Assembly (NCBI GenBank): GCA_937867415.1
Contig: CALMKO010000293.1
Coordinates: 1 to 44,066 of the forward strand
Direction: 5' to 3'
DNA from: an uncultured Verrucomicrobiota bacterium
GTDB taxonomy: Bacteria; Verrucomicrobiota; Verrucomicrobiia; Verrucomicrobiales; Akkermansiaceae
DNA: 44,066 nt
Every line of letters starts with the position of its first letter. The stretch's first letter is position 1. The position numbers and the translations under genes are program-made. This document shows, piece by piece, positions 25,835-35,359 of the stretch. The notes below the pieces were generated by a model. The model worked only from the letters and a program-made list of their open reading frames with translations. It made no database searches and was not told the DNA's origin.

Positions 25835-28285
25835 ATGACACCAACCATGCAGACATGCTTGAAAATCATTGGATTGCTCATGGGAGCGCTGTGCGCGCAG
25901 ACATTCGCGCAGGATAAATCATTCTTCACGGCGGCCAGTTGTGTGGATTGTCATGACGAGGACACGAAGAAAGGCGGGCTGGACCTGGCGAACCTAACAT
26001 GGAATCCTGCGGAGCAAGGCAATGCGGCTCGCTGGGAGAAAATCCATGATCGAGTGGAACGCGGTGAAATGCCACCGCCCCATAAAGAGAGGCCCGAGGC
26101 GGCATTGCAGGCCGCTTTCCTAACCAGTGTCGCGAATCCACTGCGCGAGTTGGGAATCAAGCAACAGGCTGTGCGCGGGCGCACCGGGTTGCGACGCTTG
26201 AATCGGACCGAATATGAAAACACCGTGCAGCGGCTGCTGGGAATTGATGTCCCATTGCAGCAGATGCTGCCTGAGGAAAGCTCCGGGCAGACGTTCGACA
26301 CGGTGGCGGATGGATTGCGATTTTCCCAACTACAGATTGAGGGATATCTCGAAGCGGCTGACTTTGCACTGGACGCGGCTCTAACGGTGGCTCCGCCGGT
26401 GCCGCAAAAGAAAGAGCGCTTGGTGTTGTCCAATGACAAAGACATTGCGGAGAATATGGCGAAGGCCCAAGGCTCGCCCAAGAGCGATGGAGGGAAACAT
26501 CAGGTGCTCTTCCGTAAAGTGGAGGGTGGGGTAGCGTTCTTTGCGGATAACTATCAACTTGGCCTGCCAACGGTGAGAGCGGGACGTGCGGGTAATTATA
26601 TCATTCGCATTTCAGGCTCCGGATTCCAAAGCCGCGGCGAGCCCGTGACGCTGCTGGCAATGACCGACAATCATAAGGTGCGCAATATCATCGGAACGTG
26701 GGAATTGCCGCCGGATCAACCCCGGGTGGTGGAAGTGACCACGCGCATGGACGCAGGCGATTTTCTGCGGATTGCGCCGCACGATACCAACTTTGACGAC
26801 AAAGGAAAAGGGAACTGGGGCACGGATGCGGCGGTGTATGATGGCGTGGGCATGGCCATTCAATGGGTGGAAATCGAAGGTCCCCTGAGCGAAGCCTGGC
26901 CGCCCCATAGTATTGAACGAACCGTCGGAAAGGTGCCCCGGAAGGATCATGAACCTGGTAAGTACCCGTTGCGAAACGGTCAGCCCGTGGCGTTCGAATT
27001 GGTGCCAGAAGATGCGGGAGCGGCGTTAGCTGCCCAACTGCCCGTGGTGGCAACCCGGGCCTTTCGTCGCCCTTTGGAACCTGGCGAATCAGATGCATTC
27101 GTCAAGTTGGCACAGTCCGCGCTCGCAGACGGAGCTTCATTCATTGATGCGCTTCGCATGGGAATCAAGGCGATCCTGACTTCTCCCCAGTTTCTCCTGT
27201 TTGATGAACGTGTGGGCCCGTTGGGTGGCTTCGCCATGGCGAATCGACTGAGCTATTTTCTCTGGAGCGGCCCCCCCGATGAGGAGTTGCTTACGCTAGC
27301 GAAGCAAGATGGATTGCACAAACCAGACGTGCTCCGGGCCCAGGTTCGACGGATGTTACGGCACGAACGCGGCGGGGCGTTTGTCCGCAATTTCACTGGC
27401 CAATGGTTGGGCTTGCGCAACATCGATGCGACCTCGCCCGACATGAGGTTGTATCCTGAGTTCGACGATGTCTTGAAGCGCTCCATGGTGGGCGAGACCG
27501 AGGCGTTCTTTTCCGAAATGGTGCGGGAGAATCGGCCCGTCACGGATTTCATCCAAAGCGACTGGCTGATGATTAACCGTCGTCTGAGCCGCCACTACGG
27601 GATCCCGGGAGCCACCACGGAACAGTATCAGAAGGTGGTCGTGCCAGCGGGTAATCCTCGCGGCGGCTTGTTGACCCAGGCAGCCATTTTGAAAGTGACT
27701 GCCAACGGCACCACCACCTCACCCGTAGTGCGGGGAACCTGGGTGATGAAGCGTTTGTTAGGAAAGCCTCCCTCGCCACCGCCACCGGTGCCAGCCGTTG
27801 AACCCGACACACGAGGCGCGACAACGATTCGTGAATTGCTTGCCAAACATCGCTCGTCGAGAACTTGCAATTCCTGCCACATCAACATTGATCCGCCGGG
27901 CTTTGCGATGGAGAGCTTCGATGTCATTGGTGGCTGGCGTGATCGGTATCGCTCCACTGACAAAGGAGACCCAGTGCCGGGCCAATTCCGGGGCAACGAC
28001 ATCTCGCAATACAAACTGGGCCTCCCTGTGGATCCCACAGGCGAGCTGTCGGATGGACGGACGTTTCTCGATATCACCAGTTTCAAGCAACTGTTGCTGG
28101 ATGACTCTGATACGGTGCTCCGGGCGGTGACGGGAAAGCTGCTGGTGTATGGAACTGGAGCGAATCTCGATTTCGCAGACCGCACGGCCGTGGCCAAGAT
28201 CGCAGAGCAGACCAAAGCCAGCGGCGGTGGACTGCGCACGTTGATTGAGGAAGTGGTGCTTAGCCCGGCATTTCGGCGTAAGTGA
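25835..28285 (+). CDS. DUF1592/DUF1588/DUF1585-type secreted protein with two haem-type motifs
   Basis: The start at 25835 (ATG, seven bases after the DUF1552 stop) gives a signal peptide (QTCLKIIGLLMGALCAQTFA). An upstream frame opening would overlap the previous gene. The 816-residue product has a c-type haem-binding C36-V-D-C-H40 in a short cytochrome-like domain. A DUF1587 segment (RRLNRTEYENTVQRLLG), a carbohydrate-binding-like sandwich at about 190-360 and DUF1595/1592/1588 segments (RAFRRPLEPGE, NRLSYFLWSGPPDEELL, NFTGQWLGLRNID) follow. A second CxxCH, C678-N-S-C-H682, lies in TCNSCHINIDPPGFAMESFD, and a DUF1585 tail closes the protein. No enzymatic reaction is established for this family; a secreted redox role with the DUF1552 partner is plausible. 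Confidence 0.88.
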   Translation: MTPTMQTCLKIIGLLMGALCAQTFAQDKSFFTAASCVDCHDEDTKKGGLDLANLTWNPAEQGNAARWEKIHDRVERGEMPPPHKERPEAALQAAFLTSVANPLRELGIKQQAVRGRTGLRRLNRTEYENTVQRLLGIDVPLQQMLPEESSGQTFDTVADGLRFSQLQIEGYLEAADFALDAALTVAPPVPQKKERLVLSNDKDIAENMAKAQGSPKSDGGKHQVLFRKVEGGVAFFADNYQLGLPTVRAGRAGNYIIRISGSGFQSRGEPVTLLAMTDNHKVRNIIGTWELPPDQPRVVEVTTRMDAGDFLRIAPHDTNFDDKGKGNWGTDAAVYDGVGMAIQWVEIEGPLSEAWPPHSIERTVGKVPRKDHEPGKYPLRNGQPVAFELVPEDAGAALAAQLPVVATRAFRRPLEPGESDAFVKLAQSALADGASFIDALRMGIKAILTSPQFLLFDERVGPLGGFAMANRLSYFLWSGPPDEELLTLAKQDGLHKPDVLRAQVRRMLRHERGGAFVRNFTGQWLGLRNIDATSPDMRLYPEFDDVLKRSMVGETEAFFSEMVRENRPVTDFIQSDWLMINRRLSRHYGIPGATTEQYQKVVVPAGNPRGGLLTQAAILKVTANGTTTSPVVRGTWVMKRLLGKPPSPPPPVPAVEPDTRGATTIRELLAKHRSSRTCNSCHINIDPPGFAMESFDVIGGWRDRYRSTDKGDPVPGQFRGNDISQYKLGLPVDPTGELSDGRTFLDITSFKQLLLDDSDTVLRAVTGKLLVYGTGANLDFADRTAVAKIAEQTKASGGGLRTLIEEVVLSPAFRRK

Positions 28286-28485
28286 TTCATGAGGGATTGC
28301 CGCACCATGCTATCGACAAGTGAATTCCCAAGGAAAATGATAATCGTGATCGCTCCGAGTGATAAACCAGACGGTTATAACACCTATCCGCTTGCGTTAT
28401 GGCTACGGACTCCTTCAACGGACCTCCTCCACCAAGCGGGTATCTAGCAGATGCACCTGATTTTAAGTGCGTTTGGCATGTGACA
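28286..28485. other. decayed spacer without recognised gene
   Basis: A 75-codon frame opening at 28399 runs into the regulator relic at 28486, but its first 29 codons resemble nothing I know. No stem-loop or dyad is visible here. It is likely further eroded duplicate DNA. Confidence 0.4.
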
Positions 28486-28570
28486 AAAGGCCTTGATGAC
28501 CTCGAGTGCTTGCGTCAGAACAGACCTGCCGCCCCGATGATCATGTCTGCTTCAAGTTTGCTGGAAAAAA
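28486..28570 (+). pseudogene. relic of the response-regulator receiver domain
   Basis: The implied peptide GLDDLECLRQNRPAAPMIMS then ASSLLE parallels GFHVLECLRQKTPAARVIML then ASSSLAHE of the regulator at 13610. At DNA level CTCGAGTG, CTGCCGCCC, TGATCATG and GCTTCAAGTT blocks are shared with 13821-13880. The receiver's aspartate region and the DNA-binding domain are missing. It ends 48 bp before dyad copy 6, as the intact regulator ends 32 bp before dyad copy 2. Confidence 0.8.
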
Positions 28571-28617
28571 CTGGATCTCGCATCAGCAGGCCATCGTTCC
28601 TTCTTTTCTCCTCAAAA

Positions 28618-28635
28618 ATGGCCTGATCAGGCCAT
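28618..28635. promoter_or_regulatory. 18-bp dyad operator, copy 6 (perfect)
   Basis: A perfect ATGGCCTGATCAGGCCAT has AAA on the left and ATCCCC on the right. It lies 234 bp before the GH140 start at 28870, with an autotransporter relic in between. Part of its leader (GGGCGATAATTTG) resembles the GGGCGACAGGTATTG of copy 5. Confidence 0.85.
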
Positions 28636-28699
28636 ATCCCCAATGATTCGTGGGCGATAATTTGCAAGCCACTGCAATTCTGCAGGGACCAAATCCATC

Positions 28700-28808
28700 A
28701 TCTTCAATCCACAGTCATTCGGGCTCGTCTCGAACTACAATCGTCATCACCCTCTCCAAGGCAGCAGCCATCGGGAAACCCACCTGCGTCAGCGCCATCC
28801 AGCCTTAA
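28700..28808 (+). pseudogene. C-terminal relic of an autotransporter-repeat gene
   Basis: The last codons read [20 protein letters not shown] then IQP and TAA. They parallel VTVTIPKAAATKKFARVIAT then QP and TGA at the end of the 14375 gene. The rest of the gene, between this tail and dyad copy 6, is deleted. The GH140 start lies 62 bp downstream, matching the 52-bp gap between the 14375 gene and its own GH140 relic at 17267. Confidence 0.82.
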
Positions 28809-28869
28809 TGTTGCAATACTGTCGGATCCGGATCACAGAGTGCGAGACCAATTCAGAACAAGATCCCAG

Positions 28870-30300
28870 ATGTCGCTGACTCCCTCGCTCCTCATCTCAC
28901 TACTCCTCGCAACGACCTGCGTCTCGTTCGCCGCGCCGTTGCCGGGGATCAAGGTGAGCGACAACCGACGTTTCCTTGTCACGGAATCCGGAGCCCCCTT
29001 TTTCTGGCTCGGTGATACGGCATGGGAGCTCTTCCACCGGCTCAGTCGTGAAGAAGCCAATGTTTATCTCGAGGATCGGGCGAAAAAGGGATTCACCGTG
29101 ATACAAGCCGTCGCACTTGCGGAGATGGATGACCTGAACGGGATGAATTTTTACGGAAATCCTGCGTTGCGCGACAAAGATCCGACCCAGCCCGATGTGA
29201 AGGAGGGTGCGGACAACGACTACTGGGATCATGTGGACTATATCGTTGCGAAGGCCAATTCACTGGGTCTTTTCATCGCGTTCCTGCCGACGTGGGGCGA
29301 CAAGTGGAACAAAAAATGGGGGGTAGGCCCGGAGATCTTCACGCCCGCCAATGCCGAAATCTATGGCCGCTGGCTGGGTGGGCGCTACCGCGACGCGCAG
29401 GTGGTTTGGGTTCTCGGTGGAGATCGCCCGATCGAAAGCGACGCGCATCGCGAAATCATCCGTGCCATGGCCCGCGGCATCAAGGCGGGGGACGGCGGCA
29501 TCAATCTCGTTACCTTCCATCCGCCGGGGGGGCATGGCTCGGCGGAGTGGTTTCATGACGAGGAATGGCTCGATTTCAACATGCGGCAGAACGGCCATCA
29601 GGCGGAGTTCACCGGACGTTATGATCAAACCCGGGTGGACTACGACCGAGTGCCGATCAAGCCGGTCTTTGATGCCGAGCCGATGTATGAAGATCACCCG
29701 GTGGGTTTCAAAGCGAAAGAACTCGGCTATTCCACTGCCAGCGATGTCAGGCGGCCGCTTTACTGGAATCTTTTCTCGGGCGCTTTCGGGCACACTTATG
29801 GAAATCACGCGGTCTGGCAGATGTTTGATCCGAATCGTGTTCAGCCGGCCAATGCACCGTTGATGCCATGGTTCGAGGCGATCAAGCAACCCGGCGCAGG
29901 GCAGATGCAACATGCCAAGGCTTTGCTACTCTCTCGGCCCTTCCTCACCCGAGTGCCGGATGATTCCGTCATCGTGACTGGCGTGAATCCAAACATCATG
30001 CCCGGCGCCGGCCGCTCCCGCTTCGTAGCAACCCGGGACACAGAAGGAACCTATGCGATGATCTATGCACCAGTGTCCCGACCTTTCAAGGTGCGCATGG
30101 AGGTCATCAAAAGCCCTCAGATCAAAGCATGGTGGTTCAACCCGCGCGACGGTCAAGCCACGCTCCTTGGAACGTTCAAGAATGAGGGCGAACAGGAATT
30201 CACGCCGCCAAGCCCCGGTGAAGCAGAAGACTGGGTGTTGGTTCTCGACGATGCCACGAAAGACTATTCCACCCCCGGGGCCCACCAATTCAACAAATGA
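28870..30300 (+). CDS. second secreted GH140-family (DUF4038) glycosidase
   Basis: ATG at 28870 gives a signal peptide ([20 protein letters not shown]); an upstream GTG at 28840 is less likely. The 476-residue product has [20 protein letters not shown], candidate catalytic D185 in [10 protein letters not shown] and E270 in [13 protein letters not shown]. The C-terminal domain reads [11 protein letters not shown] to [14 protein letters not shown]. It is a clear paralogue of the 22817 gene and the intact source for relics at 17267 and 19400. Its stop overlaps the GH39 start (ATGA), so the two are translationally coupled. Two related copies in one regulon may handle differently substituted apiose or related branch residues. 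Confidence 0.87.
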   Translation: MSLTPSLLISLLLATTCVSFAAPLPGIKVSDNRRFLVTESGAPFFWLGDTAWELFHRLSREEANVYLEDRAKKGFTVIQAVALAEMDDLNGMNFYGNPALRDKDPTQPDVKEGADNDYWDHVDYIVAKANSLGLFIAFLPTWGDKWNKKWGVGPEIFTPANAEIYGRWLGGRYRDAQVVWVLGGDRPIESDAHREIIRAMARGIKAGDGGINLVTFHPPGGHGSAEWFHDEEWLDFNMRQNGHQAEFTGRYDQTRVDYDRVPIKPVFDAEPMYEDHPVGFKAKELGYSTASDVRRPLYWNLFSGAFGHTYGNHAVWQMFDPNRVQPANAPLMPWFEAIKQPGAGQMQHAKALLLSRPFLTRVPDDSVIVTGVNPNIMPGAGRSRFVATRDTEGTYAMIYAPVSRPFKVRMEVIKSPQIKAWWFNPRDGQATLLGTFKNEGEQEFTPPSPGEAEDWVLVLDDATKDYSTPGAHQFNK

Positions 30301-31955
30301 AGCTACAACTCCTTACCGGCGTTCTTTCCGCCTTGGTCTGCGCCGCCCACGCGGAATCATTCCCCGTCAACATCAAGATCGATGCCTCAAAGCCGACCGG
30401 CCCGCTTAAGCCCATCTGGCGCTTCTTCGGCGCGGACGAACCGAACTATGCCTACATGAAACATGGTAGCGAGCTGCTGGGCGAACTCGGTGCCTTGAAG
30501 AAAGACCAGGTGTTTTTCCGCACCCACAATCTACTGACTACCGGCAAGGGCGAGCACGGGTTGAAATGGGGATCCACCAACGCCTACACCGAAGATGCGG
30601 ATGGAAATCCGATCTACGACTGGACCATCGTCAATCGAATTTTCGATACCTACCGCAGCAAGGGAGTTCGTCCCTATGTCCAGCTCGGGTTCATGCCTAA
30701 GGCGCTGTCGGTGAAACCGGAGCCTTACTCCCAACCCTTCCGTCAGGAGGCCTTCGATGACTTTTGCGCAGGCTGGTCCCACCCTCCGAAAGATTACGGG
30801 AAATGGGAAGAGCTGATCTATCAGTTTGCAAAGAATTGCCTGGAAAGATACGGCGAAGAGGAAGTGTTGAATTGGTATTGGCAGACATGGAATGAGCCGG
30901 CCAATGAGTATTGGCGCGGAAGCCGTGACGACTTTTTCAAGCTGAATGACCACGCCATGAGAGGGGTGCGCCGTGCCATCCCTAAGGCCAAGGTGGGTGG
31001 TCCCCATCTTGCCACCGGCAAAGACGGCGATTGGCTGGAGAGCTTTATCGATCACTGTCTCAAGGGGACGAATTTCGCCAGCGGTGAAAAAGGAACACCA
31101 CTCGATTTCATTTCCTTCCACGCCAAGGGAAAATCCTCTGATGTCGATGGGCGCGTGCAAATGGGCCTTTCCCGCCAACTCAGCATCATAGACGGGGGCT
31201 TCGGCGCAGTTGCGCAGTATCCAGAACTCAAGAGTATCCCGATCGTCATCGGTGAGTCCGATCCGGAAGGCTGTGCAGCCTGCACCTGGCCGAGTCTCGC
31301 CTATCGCAATGGGACCATGTATTCGAGCTACACCGCCGCCAGCTTTCCGAGGAAACTCGACCTCGCGGAAAAACATGGGGTCAATCTTGAAGGGGCACTG
31401 TCCTGGTCGTTTGAGTTTGAAGAGCAACCGTACTTCGCCCCTTTCCGCTCGCTCGCCACCAATGGTATCGACAAGCCTGTGCTGAATGTTTTCCGGATGT
31501 TTTCCCGCATGGATGGCAAGCGACTTCATGTCGATAGCGACGCGGCCGTGCCGCTTGACGATCTCCTGAAAACCGGCGTGCGGGGCAAGCCTGATGTCTC
31601 AGCCCTCGCCGCGCGCGATGGCAACCGCATCACTGTCCTTGCCTGGCATTATCATGATGATGATATCACCGGCGCGGAGGCAAACATCACCTTGAATCTC
31701 AGTGGCACACCAGAAGGGAACCCCAAGGTCACCCGCACGCTGATCGATGAAACCCACTCGAATTCATACACCGCGTGGCTCGCCATGGAATCACCGCAGT
31801 CGCCAACTGCGGACCAGCTCCGTGAACTGGTGGAAGCGAGCCAACTCGCTGTCGTGCCAAACACCAAGGTGGAGAGTCCTGCAGCAGGCGAGGTCGGCAT
31901 CACCTTCCCTCTCGCTCGCCAAGGAGTAACTCTCTTGGAACTGGAGTGGCCTTAA
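30297..31955 (+). CDS. secreted GH39-like glycosidase, paralogue 1
   Basis: The 552-residue product has a signal peptide ([19 protein letters not shown]) and a TIM barrel typical of GH39, with [20 protein letters not shown] and [20 protein letters not shown]. The predicted acid/base is E200 in [12 protein letters not shown] and the nucleophile is E320 in [16 protein letters not shown]-terminal beta domain begins near residue 430 ([16 protein letters not shown]) and ends [14 protein letters not shown]39 includes beta-xylosidases, alpha-L-iduronidases and other retaining enzymes; the sugar cleaved is not predictable here. It is the first of three tandem paralogues separated by about 29 bp, coupled to the GH140 gene upstream. 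Confidence 0.85.
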   Translation: MKLQLLTGVLSALVCAAHAESFPVNIKIDASKPTGPLKPIWRFFGADEPNYAYMKHGSELLGELGALKKDQVFFRTHNLLTTGKGEHGLKWGSTNAYTEDADGNPIYDWTIVNRIFDTYRSKGVRPYVQLGFMPKALSVKPEPYSQPFRQEAFDDFCAGWSHPPKDYGKWEELIYQFAKNCLERYGEEEVLNWYWQTWNEPANEYWRGSRDDFFKLNDHAMRGVRRAIPKAKVGGPHLATGKDGDWLESFIDHCLKGTNFASGEKGTPLDFISFHAKGKSSDVDGRVQMGLSRQLSIIDGGFGAVAQYPELKSIPIVIGESDPEGCAACTWPSLAYRNGTMYSSYTAASFPRKLDLAEKHGVNLEGALSWSFEFEEQPYFAPFRSLATNGIDKPVLNVFRMFSRMDGKRLHVDSDAAVPLDDLLKTGVRGKPDVSALAARDGNRITVLAWHYHDDDITGAEANITLNLSGTPEGNPKVTRTLIDETHSNSYTAWLAMESPQSPTADQLRELVEASQLAVVPNTKVESPAAGEVGITFPLARQGVTLLELEWP

Positions 31956-31984
31956 CCTCCCACTGGAATCTCACAATCTATCCA

Positions 31985-33643
31985 ATGAAGCAACAACTCC
32001 TTGCCCTCGTTTGTTCCGCCTTAGCCGGAGCCGCCTACGCGGAATCATTCCCCGTCAATATCAAGATCGATGCCGCGAAGCCGACCGGTCCGCTCAAGCC
32101 GATCTGGCGCTTCTTCGGCGCGGACGAGCCGAACTATGCCTATATGAAACATGGCAGCGAGCTGCTGGGCGAACTCGGTGCATTGAAAAAGGACCAGGTG
32201 TTTTTCCGGACTCATAATTTACTCTCCACTGGCAAAGGCGAGCACGGGTTGAAATGGGGATCCACCAACGCCTACACCGAAGATGCGGATGGAAATCCGA
32301 TCTACGACTGGACCATCGTGGACAAGATCTTTGATACCTACCGCAGCAAGGGTGTGCGGCCGTATGTGCAGATCGGGTTCATGCCGAAGGCGCTATCCGT
32401 GAAACCGGATCCGTACTACGTTCCGTTTCACAATGTGACCTTCGATGAGTTTTGTGCCGGCTGGGCCGAGCCTCCGAACGATTATGCCAAATGGGAGGAG
32501 CTGGTCTATCAGTGGGCGAAACATTGCGTTGAAAGATATGGCGAAGAGGAGGTGCTCCAGTGGTATTGGCAGACATGGAATGAGCCGAACAACGCGTATT
32601 GGGCCGGAACCCGTGAGGAGTTCTTCAAGCTGCATGACCACGCCATCCGGGCCGTCCGCCAAGCCATTCCCAAGGCCAAGGTCGGCGGTCCCGATATCGC
32701 CGATGGCAAGGGCGGAAGCTTCCTTGAAGATTTCCTCGATCATTGTCTCAAGGGCACGAATACCGCCAGCGGTGAAAAAGGCACCCCCCTCGATTTCATT
32801 TCCTTCCATGCAAAAGGAAAACCCACCCAGGTGGACGGTCACGTCCGGATGGGGGTTTCCAATCAACTCAGCGAAATCAACGATGCCTTTGCGGTGGTCG
32901 CGAATTATCCAGAACTCAAGAACACCCCGATTGTCATCGGTGAGTCGGATCCCGAGGGCTGCGCTGCCTGCCAAGGGCCGCAACTCGCCTATCGAAATGG
33001 CACCATGTATTCGAGTTATACAGCCGCGACTTTTCCAAGAAAACTCGATCTCGCGGAAAAGCACGGGGTCAACCTTGAGGGGGCGCTCTCGTGGTCGTTT
33101 GAGTTTGAAGGTCAGCCCTACTTCGCGGGCTTCCGCTCACTTGCTACCAACGGCATCGACAAGCCGGTTCTGAATGTTTTTCGCATGTTTTCTCGCATGG
33201 ATGGCCAGCGTTTGTCGGTCGTCAGTGACGGTGCCGTTTCGCTGGATACCATCGTGAAATCCGGTGTCCGCGAAAAGCCCGACGTTTCGGCCTTCGCCGC
33301 CCGAGATGGCAACCGCATCACGGTTCTCGCCTGGCATTATCATGATGACGATGTCACCGGCGATGCTGCGGATATCACCCTGAATCTGAGGGGCACACCC
33401 GCAGGAAATCCAAAGATCACCCGCACACTGATTGATGAAACCCACTCGAATTCCTTCACCGCGTGGCTCGCCATGGAATCTCCAAAGTCGCCAACCGCCG
33501 ACCAGCTCCGTGAGCTGGTGGAGGCTAGCCAACTCGCTGTCGTGCCCTCCACCAAGTTGGTCAGTCCCTCAGCAGGCGAGTTGGATGTCACCTTCACCCT
33601 CGCCCGCCAAGGAGTGACTCTCTTGGAAATCGAGTGGCCCTGA
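31985..33643 (+). CDS. secreted GH39-like glycosidase, paralogue 2
   Basis: The start at 31985 opens a signal peptide (MKQQLLALVCSALAGAAYA); the 13-codon extension upstream overlaps the previous gene. The protein has the same length (552 residues) as its neighbours and aligns without gaps at the key sites: E200 in WQTWNEPNNAYW and E320 in [14 protein letters not shown]. It differs from paralogue 1 mainly around residues 140-165 (PYYVPFHNVTFDEF) and 210-250, which border the predicted active-site cleft. These differences may tune substrate choice. Confidence 0.85.
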   Translation: MKQQLLALVCSALAGAAYAESFPVNIKIDAAKPTGPLKPIWRFFGADEPNYAYMKHGSELLGELGALKKDQVFFRTHNLLSTGKGEHGLKWGSTNAYTEDADGNPIYDWTIVDKIFDTYRSKGVRPYVQIGFMPKALSVKPDPYYVPFHNVTFDEFCAGWAEPPNDYAKWEELVYQWAKHCVERYGEEEVLQWYWQTWNEPNNAYWAGTREEFFKLHDHAIRAVRQAIPKAKVGGPDIADGKGGSFLEDFLDHCLKGTNTASGEKGTPLDFISFHAKGKPTQVDGHVRMGVSNQLSEINDAFAVVANYPELKNTPIVIGESDPEGCAACQGPQLAYRNGTMYSSYTAATFPRKLDLAEKHGVNLEGALSWSFEFEGQPYFAGFRSLATNGIDKPVLNVFRMFSRMDGQRLSVVSDGAVSLDTIVKSGVREKPDVSAFAARDGNRITVLAWHYHDDDVTGDAADITLNLRGTPAGNPKITRTLIDETHSNSFTAWLAMESPKSPTADQLRELVEASQLAVVPSTKLVSPSAGELDVTFTLARQGVTLLEIEWP

Positions 33644-33672
33644 ATCCCTACAAAGATCCAACCCGATCACAA

Positions 33673-35331
33673 ATGAAGCAACATCTCCTTGCCGCCGTTT
33701 CTTTAGCCCTTGCCGTTGCAGCCAATGCGGAATCCTTTCCGGTGCGCATCCAAATCGACGCATCACAACCCACCGGCCCCCTCAAACCCATCTGGCGCTT
33801 CTTCGGTGCGGATGAGCCGAACTATGCCTACATGAAAAATGGCAGCGAGATGTTGGGGCACCTGGGCTCAATGAAGAAGGACCAGGTGTTTTTCCGCACG
33901 CATAGCTTGCTGACCACCGGCAAGGGAGAGCATAGCTTGAAATGGGGGTCCACCAACGCCTACACCGAGGACGAGGGAGGAAATCCAGTGTATGACTGGA
34001 CCATCGTGGACCGGATTTTCGATTCCTACCGCAGCAACGGCGTCCGCCCCTACGTGCAGTTCGCATTCATGCCGAAGGCCCTTTCGGTGAAACCCGAGCC
34101 CTATCGCCACAACTTTCCAAACTCGACCTTTGAGGATCTTTTTGTGGGTTGGGCCTATCCACCGAAAGACTACGCCAAGTGGGAAGAACTGATCTATCAG
34201 TTCTCGAAACACTGCTTGGAAAAATACGGCGAACAGGAAGTGCTGAATTGGTATTGGCAGACCTGGAATGAAGCGAATACGGTCTATTGGAAAGGCACCC
34301 GTGAGGAATTTTTTAAACTGCACGATCACACCATCCGGGGCGTTCGCCGCGCCATCCCCAAGGCAAAAGTCGGCGGCCCCGACATCGCAAATGGAGATGG
34401 CGGTGACTACCTGAAGAGTTTCCTTGACCACTGTCTGAAAGGCACCAACCTCGCTAGCGGGGAGAAAGGAACGCCGCTTGACTTTATTTCCTTCCACGCA
34501 AAGGGGAATCCCGTCCAGGTCGATGGCCACATCCGAATGGGGATTTCCGAGCAGCTCAAAAATATTGATAATGCCTTCGGCGTGGTCGCGAAGTATCCTG
34601 AACTCAAAAGCACCCCCATCGTGATTGGCGAGTCCGATCCGGAGGGTTGCGCTGCCTGCAAGGGAGGAAACTATGCCTACCGCAACGGGACCATGTATTC
34701 GAGTTACACGGCGGCAAGTTTTCCGAGAAAACTCGATCTTGCGGAAAAACACGGGGTCAACCTCGAGGGCGCGCTCACCTGGGCGTTCGTGTTTGAAGAT
34801 CAGCCATACTTCGCAGGTTTCCGTTCGCTCGCTTCCAATGGCATCGACAAACCGGTGCTCAATGTGTTCCGCATGTTTTCCCGCATGGACGGCCAGCGCT
34901 TACCGGTCGTGAGTGATAGCGCCGTTTCGCTGGATACCATCGTGAAAACCGGCGTCCGCGAAAAGCCGGACGTATCCGCCCTCGCCGCACGATCTGGAAA
35001 CCGGATCACCGTTTTTGCGTGGCACTATCATGATGACGATATCACCGGCCCAGAGGCGAACATCACGGTAAATCTCAAGGGCACGCCGGCAGGCAGTCCC
35101 AAGATCACGCGTAAACTGATCGACGAAAACCATTCCAACTCCTACACCGCGTGGCTTGCCATGGGCTCTCCGCAGTCGCCAACTGCCGACCAGATCCGCG
35201 AATTGGAAGAAGCGAGCCAACTCGCCACCGTGCCTGCCACCAAGCTGGTGAGTCCTGCGGCAGGGGACTTGGATCTCACCTTCAACCTCGCCCGCCAGGG
35301 AGTGACTCTCTTGGAACTGGAGTGGCCCTGA
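33673..35331 (+). CDS. secreted GH39-like glycosidase, paralogue 3 with altered acid/base motif
   Basis: The start at 33673 gives a signal peptide (MKQHLLAAVSLALAVAANA). The protein is again 552 residues. The nucleophile E320 in [14 protein letters not shown] is kept. The acid/base motif reads WQTWNEANTVYW, so the proline that follows the catalytic Glu in clan GH-A (N-E-P) is alanine. E200 itself is retained, so activity is possible but geometry may differ. Other changes include AFVFEDQPYF in place of [10 protein letters not shown]. The paralogue may have a new specificity or be losing function. Confidence 0.84.
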   Translation: MKQHLLAAVSLALAVAANAESFPVRIQIDASQPTGPLKPIWRFFGADEPNYAYMKNGSEMLGHLGSMKKDQVFFRTHSLLTTGKGEHSLKWGSTNAYTEDEGGNPVYDWTIVDRIFDSYRSNGVRPYVQFAFMPKALSVKPEPYRHNFPNSTFEDLFVGWAYPPKDYAKWEELIYQFSKHCLEKYGEQEVLNWYWQTWNEANTVYWKGTREEFFKLHDHTIRGVRRAIPKAKVGGPDIANGDGGDYLKSFLDHCLKGTNLASGEKGTPLDFISFHAKGNPVQVDGHIRMGISEQLKNIDNAFGVVAKYPELKSTPIVIGESDPEGCAACKGGNYAYRNGTMYSSYTAASFPRKLDLAEKHGVNLEGALTWAFVFEDQPYFAGFRSLASNGIDKPVLNVFRMFSRMDGQRLPVVSDSAVSLDTIVKTGVREKPDVSALAARSGNRITVFAWHYHDDDITGPEANITVNLKGTPAGSPKITRKLIDENHSNSYTAWLAMGSPQSPTADQIRELEEASQLATVPATKLVSPAAGDLDLTFNLARQGVTLLELEWP

Positions 35332-35359
35332 AAATTTTATGGAACGCTCATTATCATTT

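Noticed and set aside
28399-28626. A 75-codon + strand frame as a small regulator gene
   Set aside because: Only its middle matches the receiver domain; both the phospho-acceptor region and the DNA-binding domain are absent, so it is a relic.
14260-28635. The palindrome as an intrinsic terminator or REP-type repeat
   Set aside because: There is no loop between the arms and no T-run on the + strand. The sites have a constant orientation of flanks relative to genes and always precede starts, unlike REP elements that follow genes in either orientation.
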